Positions 1 through 8,119 of a stretch of 57,328 nt of DNA are shown in pieces. The notes under the pieces were generated by a model. The model searched no databases. It was given only the letters and a program-made list of their open reading frames with translations, and had not been told where the DNA came from. Position 1 is the first letter of the stretch. Every line of letters begins with the position of its first letter. Source of the stretch: Aestuariimicrobium ganziense (GTDB lineage Bacteria > Actinomycetota > Actinomycetes > Propionibacteriales > Propionibacteriaceae); contig NZ_JACYIZ010000007.1 of NCBI RefSeq assembly GCF_015352975.1, positions 1 to 57,328 of the forward strand, written 5' to 3'. Both the position numbers and the translations under genes were made by a program.

Positions 1-1254
1 GATGCCGAACACGCCGACATTGGTCAGGGTGAAGGTGCCGCCGTTGTAGTCGGCCGGCTGCAGGCGTCCCTCACGGCTGACCTGCACCAGTGAGGTGATC
101 GCCCGGCCCAGTTCGACCAGGCTCATCCGCTGCGCACCCTTGATGTTGGGCACCATCAGCCCTCGTGGCGTCGCTGCGGCGATGCCCAGGTTGACGTCAC
201 CGTGGTAGACGATCTCCTGGTTCTCCTCGTCCCACGACGAGTTGATGTCGGGGTTGTTGGCCATCGCCAGGCAGACCGCCTTGGCGTAGAGCAGCAGCGG
301 GCTGACCCTCAGGTCGGCGAACTCGCGCCGCTTGCGCAGGGTCTCGACCATCTCCATCGTGCGGGTGACGTCGACGGTGGTCCACTCGGTGACGTGCACG
401 TGCTTGGTGACCGATTCGACCATCGCCTGGGCGGTCACCTTGCGCACACCCTTGATCGGCACCCGGCGCTCGCCCCAGGGACGGTCGTTGCGGGGGCCGT
501 AGGCACTCGAGACGTGGTCGTCGCCGAAGTCGCCGGCCGAATCGGTGACGAACGAGCTCTGCGGACGAGCGCTCGGCCGCGACCCCAGCTCCGCCCAGGC
601 GGCAGCCGCCTCGACGTCGCCGCGGGTGATCGTGCCGTCCGGGCCGGTGCCGGTGACCGTTGACAGGTCGACCCCCAGCAGCTTGGCCAGCAGCCGCACC
701 GGTGGCTTGGCCAGCGGTTCGCGTTGGCCGCCGACGAGGACGAGGTCGGTGCCTCGCGGTGCCTGTCCTGGACGAGGCAGCGGGTCACCGGTGGGTTCAG
801 CGCGCACGGCGTGCGGCTCCTGCACGTCGTCCGAGCGCCGCGACGGGGCGTGTTGGCCGTAGACGTCGGCCATCAGCCGGTGGGTCTCGTCCAGCGACTC
901 GCTGCCCGACGATCCGCCAGCGCCGCGGCCGCGCCGGGAGCGCCGGCTGGTGGCCGCGGCCTTGGCCCCCGAGCCGACCAGCACCGGCTCCGGCGCGGCG
1001 GACTCGGCCTCGCCAGGACGGCCGTCGTCGATGGAGATGATCACGGTGCCGACCTCGGCCATCTGGCCCTCGGCGACGTGGATCTCGGTGACCAGGCCGG
1101 CCCAGGGAATCGGCAGTTCGACCAAGGACTTGCTGGTCTCGATCTCGACGACGATGTCATTGACCTTGACCTCGTCGCCGACGGCCACCTTCCACGACAC
1201 GATCTCGGCCTCGACCAGACCCTCACCGGGGTCGGGCAGGCGGAAGTGCTGCAT
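1..1254 (-). CDS. 2-oxo acid dehydrogenase E2 (dihydrolipoamide acyltransferase), 3' end beyond window
   Basis: This is the acyltransferase core of a pyruvate or branched-chain 2-oxo acid dehydrogenase, passing the acyl group from lipoyl-lysine to CoA. 418 codons are visible. An N-terminal lipoyl domain (about residues 1-76) carries the ETSKSLVELP motif with lipoyl Lys42. An Arg/Ala/Ser-rich linker follows, then a peripheral subunit-binding domain near 165-200 (RLLAKLLGVDLSTVTGTGPDG) and the start of the catalytic domain near 250 (VPIKGVRKVTAQAM). The HxxxDG catalytic motif lies beyond the left edge. The ATG at 1254 is preceded by GAGGAG overlapping the E1-beta stop, so it is last in the E1-alpha/E1-beta/E2 operon. 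Substrate (pyruvate or branched-chain acids) cannot be settled from what is visible. Confidence 0.93.
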   Translation of the reverse strand, partial: MQHFRLPDPGEGLVEAEIVSWKVAVGDEVKVNDIVVEIETSKSLVELPIPWAGLVTEIHVAEGQMAEVGTVIISIDDGRPGEAESAAPEPVLVGSGAKAAATSRRSRRGRGAGGSSGSESLDETHRLMADVYGQHAPSRRSDDVQEPHAVRAEPTGDPLPRPGQAPRGTDLVLVGGQREPLAKPPVRLLAKLLGVDLSTVTGTGPDGTITRGDVEAAAAWAELGSRPSARPQSSFVTDSAGDFGDDHVSSAYGPRNDRPWGERRVPIKGVRKVTAQAMVESVTKHVHVTEWTTVDVTRTMEMVETLRKRREFADLRVSPLLLYAKAVCLAMANNPDINSSWDEENQEIVYHGDVNLGIAAATPRGLMVPNIKGAQRMSLVELGRAITSLVQVSREGRLQPADYNGGTFTLTNVGVFGI

Positions 1255-1264
1255 GTCAGGCTCC

Positions 1265-2275
1265 TCAGCGGCTCATCGACTCGTCGACCGCATCGAGGAT
1301 GCGGTCGAGGTTGGGCAGGTAGTCCTCCTCGATCCTGCTCGGAGGATAGGGCGTGTCGTAGCCGGTCACCCGCAGCACCGGCGACTCCATCACGTAGAAC
1401 AGGTCCTCGTGCAGGCGGGCGGCCAGCTCGGCACCCAGCCCCAGGGTGCGGTGGGCCTCGTGGACGACGATCGCCCGCTTGGTGCGCCGCACGCTGGCCG
1501 AGACGGTCACCATGTCGATCGGCGACAGGCTGCGCAGGTCGACAACCTCGATGAAGCGGCCCTCGTCGGCGCCCACGGCGGCGGCCTCGAGGCAGGTCTT
1601 GACCATCGGCCCGTACGCCAGCAGGGTGACGTCGCTGCCGTGGCGCACCACCTGGGCCTGGTGCAGGGCGATCGGGGCGGTGGTCTCGTCCACCTCGCCC
1701 CGTTCGTGGTAGCGCCGCTTGGGTTCGAGGAAGACCACCGGATCGTCCGAGGCGATCGCCTGCTGGATCATCCAGTAGGCGTCGTGCGGGGTCGAGCAGG
1801 TGACCACCTTGAGACCGGGGGTGTGGGCGAAGTAGGTCTCGGGCGACTCGGAGTGGTGCTCGATCGAGCCGATGCCCCCGCCGTAGGGGATCCGGATCAC
1901 CATCGGCATGGGAATGCGCCCGCCGGAGCGGAAGTGCATCTTGGCGACCTGGGTGGTGATCTGGTCGAAGGCGGGGAAGACGAAGCCGTCGAACTGCATC
2001 TCGACCACCGGGCGGTAGCCGCGCAGGGCGAGGCCGACCGCGGTGCCGACGATGCCCGACTCGGCCAAGGGGGAGTCGATGACACGGTCCTCACCGAAGT
2101 CCTTCTGCAGTCCCTCGGTGATCCGGAAGACGCCGCCGAGACGTCCGATGTCCTCCCCGGCGAGCAGCACCTTGGGGTCGGCCTCGAGCGCGCGACGAAG
2201 GCCGGCGTTGAGGGCCTTGCCCAGGGTGAGGGTCTGCTTGGTGCCGTTCGGCACCGCCTGCGGTTGGGCGCTCAT
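1265..2275 (-). CDS. 2-oxo acid dehydrogenase E1 component, beta subunit
   Basis: This 336-residue protein pairs with E1-alpha in the thiamine-diphosphate decarboxylase of the complex. It has the transketolase pyrimidine-binding domain first (LAGEDIGRLGGVFRITEGL, then DSPLAESGIVGTAVGLALRG), followed by the conserved GGGIGSIEHHSESPE segment, and a C-terminal transketolase domain with SLSPID and VVHEAH. Length is normal for the family. Its ATG overlaps the E1-alpha stop by four bases (ATGA), implying translational coupling, and E2 begins 10 bp downstream. The family is secure; assignment to BkdA2/BkdB or PdhB is open. Confidence 0.94.
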   Translation of the reverse strand: MSAQPQAVPNGTKQTLTLGKALNAGLRRALEADPKVLLAGEDIGRLGGVFRITEGLQKDFGEDRVIDSPLAESGIVGTAVGLALRGYRPVVEMQFDGFVFPAFDQITTQVAKMHFRSGGRIPMPMVIRIPYGGGIGSIEHHSESPETYFAHTPGLKVVTCSTPHDAYWMIQQAIASDDPVVFLEPKRRYHERGEVDETTAPIALHQAQVVRHGSDVTLLAYGPMVKTCLEAAAVGADEGRFIEVVDLRSLSPIDMVTVSASVRRTKRAIVVHEAHRTLGLGAELAARLHEDLFYVMESPVLRVTGYDTPYPPSRIEEDYLPNLDRILDAVDESMSR

Positions 2276-3450
2276 GGCGACACCCCCTGCCCGTTCGCGG
2301 CACCGTGGGAGTCGGCACCGATCGACTCGAAGCTGTCGGCCCAGGTCTGGTACTGCTCGCGCTGGGCCTCGAGTTCGGCCGTGGACTCGGCGTGCACAGT
2401 GGCAAAGATCTCACTGAACTTGGGCACCGGCAGCGCATGGCAGGCAGCCCGAACCTCGGCTCCGAACTGCTCGGCCTCGTCGTCCAACTCGGCCAGCCAG
2501 GCGTCGTCGATCTTGCCGCTGCGCAGCAGGTGGGCGCGCAGGCGCTCGATCGGGTCCTTGAGCCGCCAGTGCTCGGTCTCTTCGGCCAGGCGGTACTTGG
2601 TCGGGTCGTCCGCGGTGGTGTGGGCACCCATGCGGTAGGTGAAGGCCTCGATGAAGGCCGGCCCCTGCCCCTGCCGGGCCCGCTCCATCGCCCACGAGGT
2701 GACCGCGTGCACTGCGAGCACGTCGTTGCCGTCGACCCGCACCCCCGGGAAGCCGAAGCCCATGGCTCGCTGGTAGAGCGGGATCGTGGTCTGGCGGGTG
2801 ATCGGCTCACTGATCGCCCACTGGTTGTTCTGGCAGAAGAACACCACCGGGGCGTGGTAGCTGGCCGCGAACACGTACGACTCGTTGACGTCGCCCTGGC
2901 TGGACGCGCCGTCGCCGTGGAAGGCCAGCACGCCGGCGTTGCGCTCGGGGTCGTCGTTGCCGACCATGCCGTCGAGTTGCAGGCCCATGGCGTAGCCGGT
3001 GGCGTGCAGCGTCTGTGCCCCGATGACCAGGGTGTACATGTGGGTGTTGGTCGAGACGGTGTCCCAGGCCGACTGGGTGGTGCCACGCCAGATGCCGAGC
3101 ATGTCGGCCGGGGTCACCCCACGCAGCAGGCAGACCACGTGCTCGCGGTAGGTCGGGAAGACATGGTCACCGGCTCGCATCGCATGTGCCGCACCGACCT
3201 GGGCGGCTTCCTGCCCCAGAGCAGGCGGCCACACCCCCAGCTCGCCGTGGCGCTGCAGGTTCGTCCCCTCGACGTCGAAGCGTCGGGCGAGCACCATGTC
3301 GCGGAGGAGCTGCTTGGCCAGGTCGTCGTCGCCGCACCACGCGAAGTCGGGGTGCTCGACCCGCTCGCCCTCGGGGGTGAGCAGCTGGACCATGTCCTGG
3401 GGGTCGCGTTCGAAGCTGCCGTGATCGGGATGGCCGATCAGGTTGGTCAT
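2272..3450 (-). CDS. 2-oxo acid dehydrogenase E1 component, alpha subunit
   Basis: This 392-residue E1-alpha binds thiamine diphosphate and decarboxylates the 2-oxo acid. The ThDP motif begins with GDGASSQGD near residue 180 and closes with FFCQNNQWAIS about 30 residues later. The phosphorylation-loop region YRMGAHTTADDPTKYR is also recognisable. I chose ATG 3450 (MTNLIGHP) because GAGAGGA lies about 8 nt upstream; the longer frame to 3474 lacks such a site. It is the first gene of the E1-alpha/E1-beta/E2 operon and lies just downstream of a tandem TACG-N4-CGTA operator at 3485-3516. Confidence 0.93.
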   Translation of the reverse strand: MTNLIGHPDHGSFERDPQDMVQLLTPEGERVEHPDFAWCGDDDLAKQLLRDMVLARRFDVEGTNLQRHGELGVWPPALGQEAAQVGAAHAMRAGDHVFPTYREHVVCLLRGVTPADMLGIWRGTTQSAWDTVSTNTHMYTLVIGAQTLHATGYAMGLQLDGMVGNDDPERNAGVLAFHGDGASSQGDVNESYVFAASYHAPVVFFCQNNQWAISEPITRQTTIPLYQRAMGFGFPGVRVDGNDVLAVHAVTSWAMERARQGQGPAFIEAFTYRMGAHTTADDPTKYRLAEETEHWRLKDPIERLRAHLLRSGKIDDAWLAELDDEAEQFGAEVRAACHALPVPKFSEIFATVHAESTAELEAQREQYQTWADSFESIGADSHGAANGQGVSP

Positions 3451-3484
3451 GGGATGAGTCCTCTCGACGTCCACGCCTCGGAAA

Positions 3485-3516
3485 CCTACGGTAGCGTAAG
3501 GTTACGGTCGCGTAGG
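3485..3516 (-). promoter_or_regulatory. tandem palindromic operator upstream of the dehydrogenase operon
   Basis: Two TACG-N4-CGTA palindromes (3487-3498 and 3503-3514) lie 16 bp apart, 37-64 bp before the E1-alpha start. Outer arms CCTACG and CGTAGG also pair. Paired sites of this shape resemble TetR-family operators in actinobacterial acyl-CoA metabolism; that link is inference, and no regulator gene is adjacent. Confidence 0.6.
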
Positions 3517-3697
3517 TGGAGGAATCGGACGAAACTGAGCCCCCTGGCTTGGTGACAACGCCCAACGGCGGATCCCCCTGGGGGTGGGTTGCGGCAGACA
3601 CTCAGGCGTGGGTCGAGGCCCAACATGGCCTCTCGGCCGGGTGCCGCCTAGACTCGACACGCCAGTCTCCCACTCCGTTGACTTCCCAGGAGCCACC

Positions 3698-5416
3698 ATG
3701 CAGCGCCACCCGAGCCCCAGCGGCCCACGCGTCCGACGAGGGCTGCGTGCTCTGGTCGCGACCGCGCTCAGCCTGGTCCTGGCCGCGACCTCGTTCGTCG
3801 CCAGCGCCGAGCCCCCTGCCGACAACGACCCCGCTCCGACCGGGCGCAGCAAGCACATTGCCCGCAGCACCGAGGTGGTGCCGCAGGCCCAGGTGCGTCC
3901 GGCGGCCAGCGAGTCCGCGACCGCCCTGGCGCTGCTGAACAACTACCGCACCCGCGTCGGGGCCAAGGCGATGTTCTACGACACGACGCTGGACGCCGCA
4001 CTGCGTGCCCACGCCAACTATCTGCAGCTCAACATCAACCGCCCCGACCTCGATCCCTACACCGAGGTCGTGGGCTACCCCGGCTACACGGCTCAGGGTG
4101 CAGCCATCGCCCCCTGGACCTCGGTCACCTTCCAGTCGCCGAGCTACTCCGCGGCCATCGACCTGTTGATGATGGACCCGTGGGAGCGAAGCAACCAGCT
4201 GCTGCGGCCGACTTCGTCCGGGTTCGCGATCACCCGCACCACCGACTTCACCGTGATGGCCTTCAACACCGCCTCATCGACAGTCAGCCCGCAGGCCGTG
4301 TTCCCCGCGGGTCAGCGCCACGGCAAGATGGCCTTCGAGTCCTCGGCAGCGCCGCTGTACACGGGCAACTGCCCCCAGACGTCGAACGCCTGGGGTTACC
4401 CGATCACCGCACAGTTCGACTACACCAAGTACGACTCCCTCACCAACGTGCAGAGCTCGCTGTTCCGCGACGGCGTGCCGGTGAGCTACTGCCGACTCAC
4501 CACCAACCTGCCCGAGCAGCTCGATGCGGTGGTCGTCATGATTCCCACAGCGCCTCTGGTGCAGGGCTCGCACTACACCGGCAAGGTCACCGCCACCGGG
4601 GTGAAGGACGGGACCAGCACCCCGGTCTCGCTCGACATCGACTTCACGACCTGGGCACCGGTGACTCGTGCGCCCGGTGACCAGACCGGTGATCGGATCG
4701 CCGAGGTGGTCGCTGTCACCTCCACCGGCGACCTGAAGATCTACAAGGGCGCGAAGCCCGGTGTGATCCGCAACGGGTGGGTCGTCGGAAGTGGCTGGGC
4801 CCCCTACACCTGGATCGCGCACACCCCCGACATCAACGGGGACGGTCGCGAGGACCTGCTCGGGCGCCACAGTGACGGCACCCTGTACCTGTGGATGGGA
4901 AGTGGCATGGGCAGCTACGGGGCGCGCCGCAAGGTCGGCTCCGGTTGGAACGGGCTCAGCAACCTGACTGTGGTGGGCGACATGTTCGGCACGGGGCAGA
5001 TCAACGTGGTCGGCGTGACCGCCACCGGTGACCTGATGCGCTATCGAGTGACCCCGACGTGGATGGGCAACACCACGAAGATCGGGCACGGATGGAACAT
5101 GATGCGCTACCTGACCAGCGTGGGGTCGTTCAACAAGGACGACAAGACTGCCGACATCATCGCCGTGAGCAACGACGGGATCCTGTACGCCTACTACACG
5201 CGCAACGGAGTGGTGGTGCGACGCACCCAGGTGGGCCACGGATGGAACGGCTGGACGGCCATGTTCTCACCGGGCGACCTGTCCGGTGACGGACTGCCCG
5301 ACCTGCTGGGCCGCAAGTCCAACGGTGAGATGTACTCCTTCACCAACCTGCAGGGCTGGTGGGGCACTGCCCGCAGGGCGGGGACCGGATGGAACGGCAT
5401 GCGGCTGTTCGCCTGA
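3698..5416 (+). CDS. secreted CAP/SCP-domain protein with C-terminal FG-GAP/VCBS-type repeats
   Basis: This is a 572-residue exported protein. The signal peptide spans about residues 1-37 (twin Arg, then LVATALSLVLAATSFVASA). Residues about 70-200 resemble a CAP/SCP domain (ALALLNNYRTRVGAKAMFYD, LRAHANYL). The C-terminal 240 residues hold repeated propeller blades, each ending in a G-x-GWNG-like turn (VGSGWNG, IGHGWNM, VGHGWNG, AGTGWNG) and containing DxNGDGxxD calcium-type loops (DINGDGREDLLGR, DLSGDGLPDLLGR). ATG 3698 is chosen because the signal peptide starts there with CCAGGAG upstream. A -10-like TAGACT lies at about 3649. It is monocistronic, with a hairpin downstream. Substrate or role is unknown. 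Confidence 0.85.
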   Translation: MQRHPSPSGPRVRRGLRALVATALSLVLAATSFVASAEPPADNDPAPTGRSKHIARSTEVVPQAQVRPAASESATALALLNNYRTRVGAKAMFYDTTLDAALRAHANYLQLNINRPDLDPYTEVVGYPGYTAQGAAIAPWTSVTFQSPSYSAAIDLLMMDPWERSNQLLRPTSSGFAITRTTDFTVMAFNTASSTVSPQAVFPAGQRHGKMAFESSAAPLYTGNCPQTSNAWGYPITAQFDYTKYDSLTNVQSSLFRDGVPVSYCRLTTNLPEQLDAVVVMIPTAPLVQGSHYTGKVTATGVKDGTSTPVSLDIDFTTWAPVTRAPGDQTGDRIAEVVAVTSTGDLKIYKGAKPGVIRNGWVVGSGWAPYTWIAHTPDINGDGREDLLGRHSDGTLYLWMGSGMGSYGARRKVGSGWNGLSNLTVVGDMFGTGQINVVGVTATGDLMRYRVTPTWMGNTTKIGHGWNMMRYLTSVGSFNKDDKTADIIAVSNDGILYAYYTRNGVVVRRTQVGHGWNGWTAMFSPGDLSGDGLPDLLGRKSNGEMYSFTNLQGWWGTARRAGTGWNGMRLFA

Positions 5417-5434
5417 ACCGACACACCACACGAT

Positions 5435-5467
5435 CTGCGCCCCCGGACTTCAGCTCCGGCGGCGCAG
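5435..5467 (+). terminator. hairpin downstream of the CAP/FG-GAP gene
   Basis: Arms of 13 bp (5435-5447 and 5455-5467) pair with one mismatch around a 7-nt loop. It starts 18 bp after the stop codon. No long T-run follows, as is common for actinobacterial terminators. Confidence 0.6.
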
Positions 5468-5540
5468 TCGCTTGTCAGGCCCACTTGAAGGTCTGCTGAT
5501 GTGAACACGAGGGTGGCTGCGGGGCCAAAGTTGGCTGTGA

Positions 5541-5546
5541 GATAGT
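5541..5546 (+). promoter_or_regulatory. -10-like GATAGT, leaderless context for the LuxR-type regulator
   Basis: GATAGT ends 6 nt before ATG 5553 and follows TGTGA, an extended -10-like context. No Shine-Dalgarno fits in the 6-nt gap. Confidence 0.5.
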
Positions 5547-5552
5547 CAATCC

Positions 5553-6257
5553 ATGAACGGCCCCACCCCCCTGCGTGTGGCGCTCGTGAACGACTACGAG
5601 GTTGTCGTCAAGGGCCTGCGGCAGATGCTGCTGCCCTATGCCGAACGCGTCAACGTGGTCGAACTCGACGTCGCCCACAAAGACATCAACACCCCGGTCG
5701 ACATCGCCCTCTACGACAGCTTCGCCCACGAGGGACTGTCACTGAACGGGGTGCGGGAGCTGATTCGCGACCAGCAGGTGCGCCACGTCGTGCTCTACAC
5801 GTGGACGATGGACTCGCACTACGTCGACGCTGCACTCGGCGCCGGCGCGTCAGGGGTGCTCAGCAAGGCCATGGGCGGCGCTGCCCTGGTCTCGGCGCTC
5901 GAGCGCATCAGTGCCGGTCAGCGACTGGTGAGCGCGAGCCATCCGCGCAACCGTGACCAGGAGTCGGCCGAGCCGCGCCGCAACGGTGACTGGCCCGGGC
6001 GCGAAGCCGGCCTGACCCAGCGCGAGGCCGAGATGGTGGCCCTGATCACCCGAGGCCTGACCAATGCCGACATCGCCGAGCGCACCTACCTGAGCCCGAA
6101 CTCGGTGAAGTCCTACATTCGCTCGGCCTACAAGAAGATCGGCGTCGTGCGGCGCTCGCAGGCCGTGGCCTGGGGCATCGGCCATGGCATGGGGCGCGAG
6201 CCTCGCACCACCCAGTCGCCGATCACCCCCGCGACACCGCCGTCACCGCCTCGCTGA
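5553..6257 (+). CDS. LuxR/NarL-type response regulator
   Basis: This 234-residue cytoplasmic regulator has an N-terminal receiver domain (about 8-125) with the acidic pocket around VNDYE and the candidate phospho-Asp55 in IALYDS. The C-terminal LuxR helix-turn-helix (about 155-215) reads LTQREAEMVALITRGLTNADIAERTYLSPNSVK in two adjoining segments. The C-terminus is a short Pro/Thr-rich tail. No histidine kinase is adjacent, so it is an orphan regulator here. The receiver acidic cluster is weak (a single Asp in the first pocket rather than DD/ED), so phosphorylation-independent action is possible. Confidence 0.88.
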   Translation: MNGPTPLRVALVNDYEVVVKGLRQMLLPYAERVNVVELDVAHKDINTPVDIALYDSFAHEGLSLNGVRELIRDQQVRHVVLYTWTMDSHYVDAALGAGASGVLSKAMGGAALVSALERISAGQRLVSASHPRNRDQESAEPRRNGDWPGREAGLTQREAEMVALITRGLTNADIAERTYLSPNSVKSYIRSAYKKIGVVRRSQAVAWGIGHGMGREPRTTQSPITPATPPSPPR

Positions 6258-6346
6258 GAGACTCGCGCGCCGCGTCTGCTCCCGTCTTGCACGCCCCTAA
6301 CCTGAAGGCGTTGACGCACAAGCGCCACCAGATCGAGGAGAACGCC

Positions 6347-6727
6347 GTGGTAGCCGAACTCGCGCCCATCACCGCTTGGACCTTCCAGGCTGAGGTAGCC
6401 ATCCCACCTGACATCGCACCAGTGCTCGTTCAGGGCGAGCAGCCAATCGCTGCCTACAAGACGTTTCGGGACACCGCAGTCTTCACCACCAAGCGCCTCA
6501 TCGTCCGCGACGCCCAAGGGCTGACTGGCAAGAAGGTGGAGATCTACTCCCTGCCCTATAGCGCGATCAACATGTGGTCGTCGGAAAACGCAGGCACCTT
6601 CGATCTCAACTCCGAGATGGAACTGTGGACCAGAAGTGGGCACATCAAGGTCAACTTGGGGAAGGGCGTCGACGTCCGACGCTTGGACCACTTGATCTCA
6701 TCGGCGGTACTGGGCGTCATCCACTGA
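6347..6727 (+). CDS. bacterial PH-domain protein
   Basis: This 126-residue soluble protein resembles bacterial pleckstrin-homology (bPH/YdjM-like) domains: a GEQPIAAYKTFRDTAVFTTKRLIVRD segment read as two strands, then KKVEIYSLPYSAINMW and a final helix RRLDHLISSAVLG. GTG 6347 is chosen because GAGGAG lies 6 nt upstream; the longer frame from 6287 has no such signal. Its last 30 bases overlap, tail to tail, the 3' end of the rhamnulokinase gene on the other strand. Local GC looks lower than in the neighbours, which may hint at separate acquisition. Role is unknown. Confidence 0.8.
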   Translation: MVAELAPITAWTFQAEVAIPPDIAPVLVQGEQPIAAYKTFRDTAVFTTKRLIVRDAQGLTGKKVEIYSLPYSAINMWSSENAGTFDLNSEMELWTRSGHIKVNLGKGVDVRRLDHLISSAVLGVIH

Positions 6728-8119
6728 CCCGCCCGGCTGGTGCACCCTGACCCGGGTGCTCGCACTGACCAACGACCTGGCCCGCTCGACGTCGTCGCGG
6801 GTCGTCATGCCGGACTGACCCAGCAGGTTGCCGATCCCGGTCGCCTCGACCGGACCGGCCAGCACGGTCAAGCCGCTGTGGTCGGCCAGGAGTTGACACA
6901 GCAACTCACTGCGTGACCCGCCACCGACCACGTGCACCTGCTCGACCCGGCGTCCGGTCAGTTCGCCGGCGCGGTGCACGGCAGCAGCCTGCGCCGCCGC
7001 GGTGCTCTCCACCACCAGGCGGACGACGCCCGCAGCGCTCTCGGGCACCGGTTGGTCGTGCTCACGCAGCCACGCCGTGAGCCGGGTGGCCATGTCGTCG
7101 GGGGCGAGGAACGCAGGGTCGTCCACATCGACCAGGGAGCGTGGCGCGGGCTGAGCCGCGGCTGCCGCGAGCAGGTCGACGAGGTCGTCCTCGCGTCCCC
7201 ACTCCCGTAGCACCTCGGAGAGCAACCAGGTGCCCATGACGTTGCGCAGAAAGCGGGTGGTGCCCGCGACACCCCCTTCGTTGGTGAAGTTCGCCCGCCT
7301 GGCCGCCTCACTGAGCACTGGGTGCTCAAGCTCGACGCCGACCAGGCCCCACGTGCCCAGCGACGCGTAGGCGGAGCGCTCGGGGTCCATCGGGGTGGCC
7401 AGGATCGCTGCCGCCGTGTCATGGCTGGCCGTGGTGAGCACCGGCAGGTCACGGTGCCCGACCCTGGTGTGGCCGCGCTCGTCGCCAGCATCGACCAGCC
7501 CGGTGAACAGTGCCCTCGGGATGCCGAGGGCTGCCATCAGGTCGGTGTCCCAGTCGCCGGTGCGAGGATCGAGCAGGCCGGTGGTCGAGGCGTTGGTGCG
7601 CTCGGTGGCCAGATGCCCGGTGAGGGCGTGGGTGACCAGGTCGGGGACGAGCAGCAGCGCGTCGGCTCCTCGTCCCGGTGGCGACTCGGCACCCAACTGG
7701 TAGACGGTGGTGAACGGCAGGAACTGCAGGCCGTTGCGGGCGTGTAGCTGCTCGAAGCCGACCCGCTGGTGCACCCAGTCGACGCCGCGCTGGCACCGCT
7801 CGTCGCGGTAGCAGAACGGGTCGTCGATCAGCTCCCCCTGGCGGAGCAGCCCGTAGTCGACCGCCCAACTGTCGATGCCGACGCTGGCCAGGTCACTGTG
7901 CTGCCGGGCCGCCTCGTCCAGCCCCCGCCGAATGTGGCCGAGCAGGGCGTCGAAGTCCCAGAACAGCCCCGGCCCGGAGGGGCCGGTCGTCCGTCGCCGG
8001 GGCGCGGTCGGGAAGCGGGCGACCTCGGCGAGGTCGATCCGGTCGCGCTCGAGGCGACCGACCAGTACCCGTCCGCTGCTGGCGCCCAGGTCGACTGCGG
8101 CCCTGACGACGGTGCTCAC
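6698..8119 (-). CDS. rhaB: rhamnulokinase
   Basis: This FGGY-family kinase phosphorylates L-rhamnulose to rhamnulose 1-phosphate. 473 residues. Visible motifs are the N-terminal phosphate-binding strand AAVDLGASSGRVLVGRL, VGIDSWAVDYGLL, the SHDTAAAI loop, YASLGTWGLVG, and the nucleotide-site VHVVGGGSRSELLCQLLADHSG. GTG 8119 overlaps the stop of the upstream aldolase/dehydrogenase gene by four bases (GTGA), so the two are translationally coupled. It is the last gene of the rha operon and overlaps the PH-domain gene tail to tail. Confidence 0.95.
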   Translation of the reverse strand: MSTVVRAAVDLGASSGRVLVGRLERDRIDLAEVARFPTAPRRRTTGPSGPGLFWDFDALLGHIRRGLDEAARQHSDLASVGIDSWAVDYGLLRQGELIDDPFCYRDERCQRGVDWVHQRVGFEQLHARNGLQFLPFTTVYQLGAESPPGRGADALLLVPDLVTHALTGHLATERTNASTTGLLDPRTGDWDTDLMAALGIPRALFTGLVDAGDERGHTRVGHRDLPVLTTASHDTAAAILATPMDPERSAYASLGTWGLVGVELEHPVLSEAARRANFTNEGGVAGTTRFLRNVMGTWLLSEVLREWGREDDLVDLLAAAAAQPAPRSLVDVDDPAFLAPDDMATRLTAWLREHDQPVPESAAGVVRLVVESTAAAQAAAVHRAGELTGRRVEQVHVVGGGSRSELLCQLLADHSGLTVLAGPVEATGIGNLLGQSGMTTRDDVERARSLVSASTRVRVHQPGGSVDDAQYRR

